Source: SYIM01 sp041182885 (GTDB lineage Bacteria > Pseudomonadota > Gammaproteobacteria > Burkholderiales > Burkholderiaceae_E). Taken from it: DNA of 60,221 nt. The DNA lies in the NCBI GenBank assembly GCA_049423065.1, contig JBMSQB010000015.1, forward strand, positions 1-60,221, written 5' to 3'. The notes under the pieces are model-generated. The model ran no database searches. It saw only the letters and a list, made by a program, of their open reading frames with translations, and was not told the DNA's origin. Numbering within the stretch: the first letter of the stretch is position 1; the number at the start of each line of letters is the position of its first letter. Positions 17,554 to 26,187 of this stretch are shown one piece after another. A program made the position numbers and the translations under genes.

Positions 17554-19404
17554 TCATCGGCCAGCGGTCACCGTTCCGCGCAGGCCCGCTCCCGAGACAC
17601 TGAGAGGGGTCTGGCCGGCACCCCGCTCCACCGATACCGATAGCGCGCCCAGCTTGCGAACCGTGGTGTTCTGCGACCGGGCGAGTACGATGTTCGAGAT
17701 GACCGCTTCGACCACCAGCGCGCTGTCACTGAGATAAGTCTGAAGCACCGAGTCGGCGTTCAGCCCGAGCGCAACAAGCAGTGCCGCCATGTCGATTCGC
17801 AGCAGGCCTTTGTCGGTGGAAACGAGCGCCGCGAGACGGTTGTTGACGTTCGTGAGCGTAAGCGGCGTGTCGTCTGCGGTGGATCCGATCCGGACTGCGC
17901 CGTAGAGCACCGATTCGCCAGGTGTTCTCACCACCAGGCCGTTGTCTGACCAGCCAAGCTTCACGCCGTCAACGATTGCAGCCAGTCGGATGCTCATGAT
18001 GCCTGTGGGGTCGACCCGCTCGACCCGGAACCCGAGCTGGGCGGTGATCTCGGCAGCCGAGGTGAGAAGGGTGGAGTCCGCTGGCTGGGTAAACGAGAGC
18101 GCCACTGCACTGAGCGCCCCCGGCAGGGTGGGCGCGGTACCCAGTTCGAAATCGTTGACAGTGACTGTGCGCCCCACGGTGAGATCCCCCGTGGTGTAGA
18201 AGCGCAACTGTTCGCCAGCCACCTGAAGATAGTTCTTCAGCGTGGTGGCAAGCTCGATCGACTGGGTCTGACCGTTGGTCTTGGCAACAGTCAGACTGGC
18301 GGGGGGATTTGCGATCGCTGCGCGAATCGTTCCGGCGAGCGCCGGGAGGTCGATTCCGGGCTCATTCGCGAGCGCGGCAAGAATGAGCGGGCGCTGCAGG
18401 TCGGACTGGCTTGCGTTGCTGAGCGCCGCCGCTCGCTGGGCGATGACCGAGAGGTCGGCGCTGTCAGCCACCCCTGCCAACTGCGACCCGGCTCTGGCGG
18501 CATACTGTGCGGCGATCGTTGCAACATTGCCGGGCTGCTGCACGGCAGCGACCGGGGCACTGAATGCGGGCGCATCTGCGCGCAACCGGGCGAGCGCGCC
18601 AAGGGCGATCGCCGCCATCGGACCATCGGGCGCCGGTTGGTTGGCGATCAGCGTGGTTTTCGTGACCGTACCCGAAACAATGAGCGCGGCGAGACTGTCT
18701 GTGACCCGCTGGTAAACCTGTCGACGCAGATCGAGTGAAACCGGCTGACCGACGCCGGCGACTGCCTCGAGAATGGCCGAGCTGGTTTCGCGAATCACCG
18801 CTGCTGTCAGTGCGCCGGCACTGAACACGCCCGGATTCCGGTTGGTGATGGGGTTGAACACCAGAGGGTCGAGCGCATCCGGTACACCCAGGGCAAGCAG
18901 CACCGTACTTCGAGCGGCGGCAGCCGACTGACCAGTCTGGGTCTGGGTTGCGTGGATGAGGGTGGTGAGAGGCGAGATGATCAACGCTGTATTGCCCAGC
19001 GTTGATGCGTTGAGGTGAGCGATCGACGCCGTAAAGCGCGTACCGAGGGGAAGCGGGCTTCGTTCCGAGGCGTTCAGCGGGTTTGTACCGATGTCAACGC
19101 CATCGTAAACCTCCAAGGTCTGACAGGTGGCCGATGTGCTGCGCATTCGAAGAATCCATGCGCCGCCAGACGTTGTTCTGGAACTGGCCAACACCGCCTT
19201 GCCCGAAGCGTCGGCGCAGCGAACCTCCGCGTCAGAGAGGTACCCGTCGATGGCAAAACCGCCCAGGGTTCGGGACTGGGAGGTACTCGTCGTGCTGGTT
19301 CCGGCGCCGCATCCTGCCAGTGCCGTTGCTGCGACTGTCACCAAAGCCAGCCGCTTCAAACGAGCCCGGCCTTTGAAAAGGCATGTCAGCCGGATACGTT
19401 GCAT
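17554..19404 (-). CDS. Large lipoprotein of unknown function
   Basis: A 616-residue protein with an N-terminal lipoprotein signal (lipobox LAGC, Cys32) followed by a Ser/Thr-rich stretch. The mature part begins with a short beta-rich module containing GYLSDAEVRCADASGKAV, like the carboxypeptidase-regulatory-like modules of surface lipoproteins. The rest is Ala, Thr, Leu and Val rich with alternating helical and beta-rich regions. I do not recognise the family. It lies five bases after a membrane-protein gene and closes the leftward flagellar operon that begins with flhA. The export signal and position suggest an envelope role. Confidence 0.7.
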   Translation of the reverse strand: MQRIRLTCLFKGRARLKRLALVTVAATALAGCGAGTSTTSTSQSRTLGGFAIDGYLSDAEVRCADASGKAVLASSRTTSGGAWILRMRSTSATCQTLEVYDGVDIGTNPLNASERSPLPLGTRFTASIAHLNASTLGNTALIISPLTTLIHATQTQTGQSAAAARSTVLLALGVPDALDPLVFNPITNRNPGVFSAGALTAAVIRETSSAILEAVAGVGQPVSLDLRRQVYQRVTDSLAALIVSGTVTKTTLIANQPAPDGPMAAIALGALARLRADAPAFSAPVAAVQQPGNVATIAAQYAARAGSQLAGVADSADLSVIAQRAAALSNASQSDLQRPLILAALANEPGIDLPALAGTIRAAIANPPASLTVAKTNGQTQSIELATTLKNYLQVAGEQLRFYTTGDLTVGRTVTVNDFELGTAPTLPGALSAVALSFTQPADSTLLTSAAEITAQLGFRVERVDPTGIMSIRLAAIVDGVKLGWSDNGLVVRTPGESVLYGAVRIGSTADDTPLTLTNVNNRLAALVSTDKGLLRIDMAALLVALGLNADSVLQTYLSDSALVVEAVISNIVLARSQNTTVRKLGALSVSVERGAGQTPLSVSGAGLRGTVTAGR

Positions 19405-19409
19405 TGGGA

Positions 19410-20204
19410 TCAGGAGTCCCGGAGGCGCTTCGCCCCAGCGTTGTCGGCAGCGGACAAGGCAGCAGCCATCGCGTCGCCGATGTTCGGTGCCGCGGGGTCT
19501 GCGGTTGCAGGTGCGATCTGCGCCGTCTGCGTCGTGCCGGGCGATGCCGTGAGCGCCGGAACCGCCACACCTGCCGCGGTCTGGGGCGCCCCTGTCAGCG
19601 CGAGGTTTGCCTGCGCCGAAGCGACTGCCGCCGCGGCCTGCTCGGCCTCGGTGAGCGGCACCAGATGCTCGGACAATGGGCGCGGCAGCTTGATTCCGGC
19701 GAGCCCAAAGAGGATGGAGGCGGCGTCGTCCAGGGACTTCCTGACCGCGGGGAGGTCCTCCTCCTTGCCTTTGCCGCGCTCAAAGCCTGCCTGGTGAACG
19801 GCGATTGCGTGCTCGATCGGAATCCAGGACTCGACCGGGCCGCGAAGCGTCTGCACGAAGCGCGACGACGAGGGAATGGCCTGAATCCCGGCTTGGGAAT
19901 TCTGGAAACCCTCGAGGAACAACTCCTCCACGTGCTTGCGCAACACCAGTTGATAGCGATTGCGGACCAGGTCAATCGAATTCTTGTCCCATCCGTCAAT
20001 GGGCACGCCCGAAACGGCATCCCAAAGCCGCTCGCCAGTCAGCCCCCCGAACGGACCCGCGTGAGGATCCTCTGATTCGCTGATGTCGCTTTGCAGCAGC
20101 CGCGTGTAACGCTGCAGCGTGTTGACCCGGTCGATGAGGTAGACCACGAGAATGGCGATCGAAGCGATGGCCACCAGAATGATGACCTGAAGGAAAGTGG
20201 TCAT
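19410..20204 (-). CDS. Membrane-anchored protein of unknown function
   Basis: A 264-residue protein with a single N-terminal membrane span (about residues 3-26) and an otherwise soluble, mostly helical body. It includes a WDAVSGVPIDGWD segment and ends in an Ala/Thr/Pro-rich tail. The ATG at 20204 has GGGGA at good spacing; a TTG at 20222 overlapping the previous stop is an alternative. I do not recognise the family; it does not look like the FlhF partner FipA. It is the middle gene of three unknown genes after fliA. Confidence 0.7.
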   Translation of the reverse strand: MTTFLQVIILVAIASIAILVVYLIDRVNTLQRYTRLLQSDISESEDPHAGPFGGLTGERLWDAVSGVPIDGWDKNSIDLVRNRYQLVLRKHVEELFLEGFQNSQAGIQAIPSSSRFVQTLRGPVESWIPIEHAIAVHQAGFERGKGKEEDLPAVRKSLDDAASILFGLAGIKLPRPLSEHLVPLTEAEQAAAAVASAQANLALTGAPQTAAGVAVPALTASPGTTQTAQIAPATADPAAPNIGDAMAAALSAADNAGAKRLRDS

Positions 20205-20218
20205 CGGTTCATCCCCGG

Positions 20219-20752
20219 TCAACGGCCGCTGCTGCCGTCATCCTGACCGTCCTCGCCGGAGCCCGATTCTCCTGCGGCGTCCTTCAGTTCCTCGCGTAGA
20301 AATTCGAGCGCAACGAACGGCTCCTTCAGCTGCAACTCCAGGCTGATCTGGTCTGCAACCTGTTGCACCAACTCAACCGCCTGTTCGGCAGTGATTTCGA
20401 CGGTCTGGTAGCGCATGCCCAGCTTGAAGATTCGCTCGGCGTAAGGGAGAGGCAGGTAGGTGAGCAATTCACCATTGACCGATTTGATGACCTGAAACTC
20501 GCTCGCCTTGGGCGGCTCGGGTTTCTCTTCACCCTTGACAATGGCGATCGCGCGCATTTCGTCGTAGACGACCGCTTTCTCCGCGCCGGTGATGAAGGTC
20601 TTGTCGACATGGGCCTTGGCGCGTGCGCCGGCCCTGACCGTGAGCGCATGTCCGGCCCGCGACGCGGGGTCGGCATCCCGTGCCTCTTCGTACTCGGCCT
20701 GCGCTTTCTTGCGCGCTTCGTCTTTCTTTGAGCGACCGAATAGTGAAATCAC
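20219..20752 (-). CDS. Cytoplasmic protein of unknown function downstream of fliA
   Basis: A 177-residue protein starting at a GTG, with a Lys/Glu-rich N-terminal helix, a central alpha/beta region (SVNGELLTYLPLPYAERIFK) and an acidic Gly/Ser/Asp-rich tail. No signal peptide or membrane segment is visible. It lies 49 bases after fliA and a candidate sigma-28 promoter overlaps the end of fliA. I cannot assign a function. Confidence 0.68.
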   Translation of the reverse strand: MISLFGRSKKDEARKKAQAEYEEARDADPASRAGHALTVRAGARAKAHVDKTFITGAEKAVVYDEMRAIAIVKGEEKPEPPKASEFQVIKSVNGELLTYLPLPYAERIFKLGMRYQTVEITAEQAVELVQQVADQISLELQLKEPFVALEFLREELKDAAGESGSGEDGQDDGSSGR

Positions 20753-20777
20753 GATTTTTTACGAGGCGATGGACTGG

Positions 20778-20804
20778 ATTTCGACGACATTCTCGCGGGT
20801 TTCA
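20778..20804 (-). promoter_or_regulatory. Candidate sigma-28 (FliA) promoter for the three unknown genes after fliA
   Basis: Reading leftward, TGAA (20804-20801), exactly 15 bases, then GTCGAAAT (20785-20778). The sigma-28 pattern is TAAA-N15-GCCGATAA. The spacing is exact and the -10 resembles the fliC site in this window (GTCGAATC). The end of the -10 lies 25 bases before the GTG at 20752. A chance match is possible because the -35 overlaps the fliA stop codon. Confidence 0.4.
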
Positions 20805-21512
20805 AGCTTCAAAACCGAGCTTGGCCCGCAGCTTCTTGACGTTTGCGGAAAGAATTTGGCTGACGCGCGACTCGCTGACCCCGATGACCGCGCCGATCTC
20901 CTTCAGATTCATCCCCTCCGAATAGTATAGCGACAGGACCAGTTTTTCGCGCTCCGAAAGACCTTCGATGGCCTGCTGTAATGCGTCCATGGTCTGAGAC
21001 TCGGACACCCGCGTTTCCGGCTCCCAGGACCTCTCCGCCGCAACACTGAGCGCCTCGTCTGGAACAACCTCCATGGAAACCGTTTCGTACCACTGGGCGT
21101 GGCTGCCCTCTCGCTGAAATTCCTTCAGATCCTTCCCGGTGAATTCCGCGAGCTCAGATTCCCTGGGCGCGCGTCCCAGCTGGTTGGCCAGCGCCTGCGC
21201 CGCGTCACCGTGCTGCTTGAGATTGGCAATGGCCGAGCGCGGCATGGAGGACATTCGACGAACCTCGTCGATGATCGCCCCCCGGATCCGGTTGTAGGCG
21301 AAATCTTCAAAGTCGACGCCTTTGGTGGGATCGTAGGTTCTGGATGCCTCGAGCAGACCAATCACGCCAATCTGGACCAGTTCGGCAAGCTCCATCATTG
21401 GCGGCAGTCGGACCTTGAGGTGCACGGCCACTCGTTTGACCATGGCAAGGTGCTGCATCAACGACTCGTTGGCGTTGTTGCCGACCTGCTCGTAGAGGCG
21501 AGTTCGGTGCAT
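20802..21512 (-). CDS. fliA: RNA polymerase sigma-28 factor for late flagellar genes
   Basis: A 236-residue sigma-70-family factor of the FliA type. Region 2 (LVQIGVIGLLEASRTYDPTKG, then FAYNRIRGAIIDEVRRMSSMPRS), region 3 and region 4 (LSEREKLVLSLYYSEGMNLKEIG with helix-turn-helix GVSESRVSQI) are complete. The ATG at 21512 begins just before the conserved N-terminus; an upstream in-frame extension would run into flhG and is rejected. It lies 16 bases after flhG in the flhA-flhF-flhG-fliA operon. It is the target of FlgM encoded at 41.6-41.9 kb. Confidence 0.96.
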   Translation of the reverse strand: MHRTRLYEQVGNNANESLMQHLAMVKRVAVHLKVRLPPMMELAELVQIGVIGLLEASRTYDPTKGVDFEDFAYNRIRGAIIDEVRRMSSMPRSAIANLKQHGDAAQALANQLGRAPRESELAEFTGKDLKEFQREGSHAQWYETVSMEVVPDEALSVAAERSWEPETRVSESQTMDALQQAIEGLSEREKLVLSLYYSEGMNLKEIGAVIGVSESRVSQILSANVKKLRAKLGFEA

Positions 21513-21528
21513 CAGTGGGACTCCGTCG

Positions 21529-22344
21529 TCATCGCGGCCCGCACAAGCGTTCCATGAAGAACTGTACCGCACCGGAAGCATATTCAACCGGATCGAGTGC
21601 CCGGGTGGCCTCGGCGAGCAGGCGGAAATCCCGGGCCGCGGCCGACGAGGGTGCGTGTTCCAGTACTGACCGGTGATGCCTCTGGGAGGCAAGCACCTGT
21701 TCGTCAGCCTCGATCGAGTGCAGGTACCGCAGGGTGTGGCCCAGAAAACGACTGCAGACATCATTGATCCGGGAGAACAACTGACGCCCGGCAGCCTGGC
21801 TCTCAACCATGTTTGGAATCAGGTAGATCTGATCGAGTTTGTAATCGCGCATCAGCACCTTGATGGCGCCGTAGGCATCGGCGATCGACGATGGCTCGTC
21901 TCTGACCACAATGAAGCGGCGCTGGGTCGCCGCCATCATCAGCATGACCGATTCGGCGATTCCCGCTGCCGCGTCAACGATCAGGTAGTCGACGTCCCGA
22001 TCGAGTTCGCTGAACGCGTTGACAATCTGGCCGACGTCGGCGCGGCCCAGCGACGCCATTTTCTGCACCCCGGATGCGCCCGGCACGAGCAAAACGCCCT
22101 GGGGCGTGGTGACGACGATTTCGTTGAGCGTTTTCTTCCCGTCAAGCACGTGGCTGAAGTTGAAAGGAGGGCGCACGCCTAGGGCGAGCTGGGCGTTGGC
22201 GAGACCGAGATCGGCGTCGAACAGCGCAACCTTGTGCCCCTGGGCGGACAGTGCGACCGCCAGATTCACCGAAACCGTGGTCTTTCCAACCCCGCCTTTG
22301 CCGCTGGCGACCCCGATGACCTCGGGGGGGCGATCAAGCAGCAT
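21529..22344 (-). CDS. flhG: MinD-like ATPase controlling flagellar number
   Basis: A 271-residue FlhG/FleN. It carries the deviant Walker A GKGGVGKTT near residue 15, the switch motif DADLGLANAQLALG, YLIVDAAAGI and the C-terminal amphipathic region that reaches the membrane. In polar flagellates FlhG limits flagellar number by antagonising FlhF and the sigma-54 regulator. The ATG at 22344 overlaps the end of flhF by 11 bases. Confidence 0.95.
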   Translation of the reverse strand: MLLDRPPEVIGVASGKGGVGKTTVSVNLAVALSAQGHKVALFDADLGLANAQLALGVRPPFNFSHVLDGKKTLNEIVVTTPQGVLLVPGASGVQKMASLGRADVGQIVNAFSELDRDVDYLIVDAAAGIAESVMLMMAATQRRFIVVRDEPSSIADAYGAIKVLMRDYKLDQIYLIPNMVESQAAGRQLFSRINDVCSRFLGHTLRYLHSIEADEQVLASQRHHRSVLEHAPSSAAARDFRLLAEATRALDPVEYASGAVQFFMERLCGPR

Positions 22345-23854
22345 GGCGAACTTCCCGGTTCGTGGTGCGTTTGGTGGTGGCGGCGCGCGAAGCACGCGCG
22401 CGCGGTGCGGGCCTGGCGGGCAATTCCAGCTGGTCAAACGCGTGGGCAATCAGGTCGGCTGGCGACAACGCGTTCGCGGGTGCTTCGGCAGACGGGTCTG
22501 CACTTCCCACAGAAAGCGGAATGGGGTGGTTGCACAGTGCCTGGATGAGGGGCCAGGCGCAGGCAGACTCATCGAGCTTGCTGACCATCACGCTGTGCCA
22601 TGGCACTGGAGCCGCTGGGATGAACCGCGAAATCCCGGAGATCGACGCATCCGCGGGCAACACCAGATTGAACAGGGCCTTGGGCGAACACCGCCGGATG
22701 GCATCAAGCTTCTCGGCAAAACCGGTACCTGCGGTATCGACAAGAACGAGCCTGCGTGAATCGAGCTCGCCCAGCATGGGTCCGAGCAGTTCGGGTCCAT
22801 TGATCCGGAAGCAGTCCACTCCGAGCCGCGAAGCCAGCATCTGAAGCTGGGTCCAGGCGCCAATACGGTTGTCCGAGAAGCTGACGATCGCGATCGAGTT
22901 CGCACCGTGAACCGAGACATGACGCGCTGCGATTCGGCAGAGCATCTGGGTTTTTCCCGAGCCAGAGGGGCCGGCAATGACATGCACGCCCTCAAACTTG
23001 TCGGGATGGCTCGCGCTGGTGAGCGTCGTTTCCAGTTGCCGCTTCATCTGATCGACGGCTTCGTGGAGGTCCTCGCACTCCCGCACATGATCCAGCAGGA
23101 GCGTGCGCAGTCCAATTGGCGCGCCCGCCGCCGTCAGTGCGCCCGCCAGCGGCTGGAGGGCTGTGCTCAAGGCACCTCCGGGCGGGAAACTCTCGACCTG
23201 CCTGGACAGGGCGATTTCCTGACGCATCGATGCCAATTCCGCGCGCACCATGTCAACCAGTTCGCGCGCCCGAATCGAATCCATCGATGACTCGCCGGGG
23301 GCTGCTTGTTGTGCGGGTGCGACCGGCAGTGCAGCCGTCCGCTCTCGCGAGTACTCGCGGCGCGGGGCCTCCGACTCCGGTTCCATGTCGGCGGTGTCCT
23401 CGACTTCCGGGTTGGTCGCTGCAGCGGCTTTCGCTGCCTGCGCCCGTGGCGGCGTGGCAAGGTGACGTAAAAACGGTGGCACGTCCTGATTCTCGGTGCT
23501 CGCGCGAGGGGGCTCCGGCGGCCGTGCCTGGGCAACGGCTGGCGCCTCCGGGGAGTCGGGGGACGGTACCGCCCGGGCCTGCGGCGGACGCTCGACTGCT
23601 GTCGGGGATTTGAACGACTCAAGCAGCGAGCGGCCGAACTCGCGGTCCGCGCGCGGCGCAAACACGCGTGCGGTCTGAACCGGCTCCGGAGACTTTGGCG
23701 CCTCGGAGGGGCTGTCGGTGTCGACCGCCACCACGATCTCGGTCATGCCGTTGACCCGCTGGTTGGACACGATCAGGGCGTCGGGGCCAAAGGTGGCGAG
23801 CACCTGCTCGGTGGCGCGTCTGGCATCTTTGGCAACTACCCGTTCAAGTCTCAT
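22334..23854 (-). CDS. flhF: SRP-type GTPase placing the polar flagellum
   Basis: A 506-residue FlhF. The N-terminal B-domain starts MRLERVVAKDARRA with the FGPDALIVSNQ segment typical of FlhF. A Pro/Ala-rich disordered linker of about 120 residues, the helical N domain and the G domain follow. G-domain motifs are G1 GPSGSGKTQ, the SFSDNRIGAWTQL region and G3 DTAGTG. Together with FlhG it indicates a polar flagellum. It starts 14 bases after flhA. Confidence 0.95.
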   Translation of the reverse strand: MRLERVVAKDARRATEQVLATFGPDALIVSNQRVNGMTEIVVAVDTDSPSEAPKSPEPVQTARVFAPRADREFGRSLLESFKSPTAVERPPQARAVPSPDSPEAPAVAQARPPEPPRASTENQDVPPFLRHLATPPRAQAAKAAAATNPEVEDTADMEPESEAPRREYSRERTAALPVAPAQQAAPGESSMDSIRARELVDMVRAELASMRQEIALSRQVESFPPGGALSTALQPLAGALTAAGAPIGLRTLLLDHVRECEDLHEAVDQMKRQLETTLTSASHPDKFEGVHVIAGPSGSGKTQMLCRIAARHVSVHGANSIAIVSFSDNRIGAWTQLQMLASRLGVDCFRINGPELLGPMLGELDSRRLVLVDTAGTGFAEKLDAIRRCSPKALFNLVLPADASISGISRFIPAAPVPWHSVMVSKLDESACAWPLIQALCNHPIPLSVGSADPSAEAPANALSPADLIAHAFDQLELPARPAPRARASRAATTKRTTNREVRHAA

Positions 23855-23868
23855 CTAAGCCTCCTGGC

Positions 23869-26004
23869 TTACTTCTTGGGCTGAACCTCGACCGTCGCGA
23901 TCACGCGAACAGCCTGGTCTTCTGGAATTTCGCTGTAGGACAAAACCGTCAGGTCTGCGATCCGGTGACGCACAGCCCGTGCCAGCCATGAGCGCAGGGG
24001 AGGTGACACCACCAGCACCGCTGCATGACCCTGCTGTTCGACGGTGCGGGCGTTGTCGCGCATCGCGGCAAACAACCGTTCGGCGAGGTCCGGGTCGAGC
24101 ATCACATTGCCGCCACCGCTCTGCTGAACAACGTTCTGAAGCAATTGTTCGAGCGATGGGTCGAGCGTCATGACCTGCAGCAGCTCCTCGGTTTCAAGGA
24201 GATCTTGCAGGATCATGCGACCCAGGCGGGGGCGCACCAGTCCGGTGAGCTGATCGGGATCCTGCGTGCGCGCGGCGGCCTCTGTCAGGGTTTCGACAAT
24301 CGTCCGCATATCCCGGATGGGTACCGATTCGCCAAGCAGGTTTTGAAGAATCCGGGTGATCACGCCGAGCGACAGTTTTCCGGGCACCAGGTCCTCGACC
24401 AGCTTGGGGTACTTCGCCGCGAGCTTGTCGAGAAGCTGCTGGGTTTCGTCGTGGCTCAGCAGTTCGGCTGCGTTCTGTCGCAGGATGGCATTCAGGTGGG
24501 TTGCGACGGCCGTGCTGGGGTCCACCACGGTGTAGCCGAGGGTTCGGGCATAGTCGCGCTGGGTCGGGTCAATCCAGACCGCCTCCATGCCAAAGGCGGG
24601 TTCGCGGGTGGCAATACCTTCCAGCTTCCCGTGAACCTGACCAGGATTGATCGCAAGATCTTTACCGATCTTGATCTCGCCTTTCCCCCGTACGACGCCA
24701 TTCAGAACAATGTGATACACGTCCGGATTGAGGCCCAGCGAGTCGCGGATCCGAACCGGCTGAATCAGGAATCCCAGTTCCGCCGACAGCTTCTTCCGAA
24801 CGCCTTTGACCCGGGCCATCAATTGGCCGCCGCTCTCGGCATTGACGAGCGGGATCAGGCCGTAACCGATCTCGATGCCGATCAGGTCAACCTGTTCCAC
24901 GTCATCCCAGCCCAGATCGGCTGCTGGTGCGCCTGGCGTACCGGGCGCGCCCGTTGCGCCGATGATTCCCGCGCCCTCGCCGGCAGGGCCGCCTGCCGCG
25001 CCCTCGGGCTTGAGCGAGCCCCGCTTCATCAGGTAGTAACCGATTCCCGTCGTAGCCGCAGCGAGCGTCAGAAACATGAAGTGAGGCATTCCCGGCACGA
25101 CGCCGATCAGGCCGAGGATGACCCCCGAAATCATCAGTGCGCCGGGGTTGGCGAGTTGGGTCCTGGTCTGATCGGCCATCGTCTCGGCGGTAGTCACCCG
25201 CGTCACCACGATTGCGGTGGCAAGCGACAGGAACAGCGCCGGGATCTGGGCGACCAGCCCATCGCCGATGGTAAGCAGTGTGTAGATCCGGGCAGCCTCG
25301 CTGAAGGGGAGGTCGTGTTGCGCAACGCCGATGGCGAGGCCCCCCACTATATTGATGATCAGAATCAGCAGACCCGCGATGGCGTCGCCGCGGACAAACT
25401 TCGAGGCGCCGTCCATCGAACCGAAGAAATCGGCCTCCTGGGATACTTCCTCGCGCCGCTTCTTCGCGGTTGCCTGGTCAATCAGACCGGCGCTCAGATC
25501 GGCATCGATCGCCATCTGCTTGCCGGGCATTGCATCGAGTGTGAAACGTGCAATCACCTCTGATACTCGGCCAGCGCCCTTGGTCACCACCACAAAGTTG
25601 ACGATCATCAGAATCACGAAAATGATGAAACCGACAACGTAATTGCCCCCGATCACGAATTCGCCAAAGGCCTGAATCACTTTCCCGGCGGCGTCATGGC
25701 CGTTGTGGCCATCGACCAGCACCACCCGCGTCGACGCCACATTCAACGCGAGGCGCAGCATGGTCGCCAGGAGCAGAATGCCGGGGAACGACGAGAATTC
25801 CAGGGGTTTGGACGTGCCGATCGCCACCATGATGACGATCAGCGAAACGATGATGTTGAACGTGAAGAACAGATCGAGGAGCAGCGGCGGCAGCGGCACC
25901 ACCAGCATGGCGACGATCAGCAGCACAAGCGCCGGAAGTCCCAGACCGGTGGGCCCCACGCGCGAGAGTACTTGTCGGAAATCCGACAGCGAAAGCGTTG
26001 CCAT
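23869..26004 (-). CDS. flhA: Flagellar type III export gate protein
   Basis: A 711-residue FlhA with about eight membrane segments in the first 330 residues, including the FHIPEP-type signature LRLALNVASTRVVL and the charged cytoplasmic loop GRVSEVIARFTLDAMPGKQMAIDADL. The C-terminal cytoplasmic domain binds chaperone-substrate complexes. The start at 26004 (MATLSLSDF) fits the family; in-frame starts at 26049 and 26058 would lie close to the probable transcription start. It heads the leftward operon behind a consensus sigma-54 promoter. Confidence 0.95.
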   Translation of the reverse strand: MATLSLSDFRQVLSRVGPTGLGLPALVLLIVAMLVVPLPPLLLDLFFTFNIIVSLIVIMVAIGTSKPLEFSSFPGILLLATMLRLALNVASTRVVLVDGHNGHDAAGKVIQAFGEFVIGGNYVVGFIIFVILMIVNFVVVTKGAGRVSEVIARFTLDAMPGKQMAIDADLSAGLIDQATAKKRREEVSQEADFFGSMDGASKFVRGDAIAGLLILIINIVGGLAIGVAQHDLPFSEAARIYTLLTIGDGLVAQIPALFLSLATAIVVTRVTTAETMADQTRTQLANPGALMISGVILGLIGVVPGMPHFMFLTLAAATTGIGYYLMKRGSLKPEGAAGGPAGEGAGIIGATGAPGTPGAPAADLGWDDVEQVDLIGIEIGYGLIPLVNAESGGQLMARVKGVRKKLSAELGFLIQPVRIRDSLGLNPDVYHIVLNGVVRGKGEIKIGKDLAINPGQVHGKLEGIATREPAFGMEAVWIDPTQRDYARTLGYTVVDPSTAVATHLNAILRQNAAELLSHDETQQLLDKLAAKYPKLVEDLVPGKLSLGVITRILQNLLGESVPIRDMRTIVETLTEAAARTQDPDQLTGLVRPRLGRMILQDLLETEELLQVMTLDPSLEQLLQNVVQQSGGGNVMLDPDLAERLFAAMRDNARTVEQQGHAAVLVVSPPLRSWLARAVRHRIADLTVLSYSEIPEDQAVRVIATVEVQPKK

Positions 26005-26078
26005 AGTGTTCTGAACGGGTCTCAGTGATTCAAACGGGCGCCGGTTCATGCTGGTCAAACCGGTCGGGGCTCAGTTCA

Positions 26079-26093
26079 GCAAACGCCGTGCCA
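26079..26093 (-). promoter_or_regulatory. Consensus sigma-54 promoter of the flhA operon
   Basis: Reading leftward, TGGCACG-GCGT-TTGCT, with GG (26092-26091) and GC (26080-26079) separated by exactly ten bases. This is a perfect match to the sigma-54 pattern TGGCACG-N4-TTGCW. Transcription should start near 26067. It lies back to back with the fliK site. Confidence 0.8.
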
Positions 26094-26131
26094 TCGGATT
26101 CCCGACACGCGGTCGATGTCCCCGCCATCCT

Positions 26132-26148
26132 TGTCACGGTTCTTGCTT
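26132..26148 (+). promoter_or_regulatory. Sigma-54-type promoter of the fliK-fliL-flhB operon
   Basis: TGTCACG-GTTC-TTGCTT matches the sigma-54 consensus except that the -24 GG is GT (26133-26134). The GC of the -12 element is at 26145-26146 with the correct ten-base spacing. Transcription should start near 26158, consistent with the chosen fliK ATG at 26188. Confidence 0.6.
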
Positions 26149-26187
26149 TTTGCCGGGGGCTCCCGTCCCTTTCGAAGGTTGGAACTC

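Noticed and set aside
19410..20204. FipA-like FlhF partner
   Set aside because: Topology is similar (one N-terminal span), but the body lacks the features I expect of DUF2802, and the length is greater.
24025..25563. A 512-codon open frame on the plus strand inside flhA
   Set aside because: It is antisense to flhA and its product has the composition of a GC-driven shadow frame.
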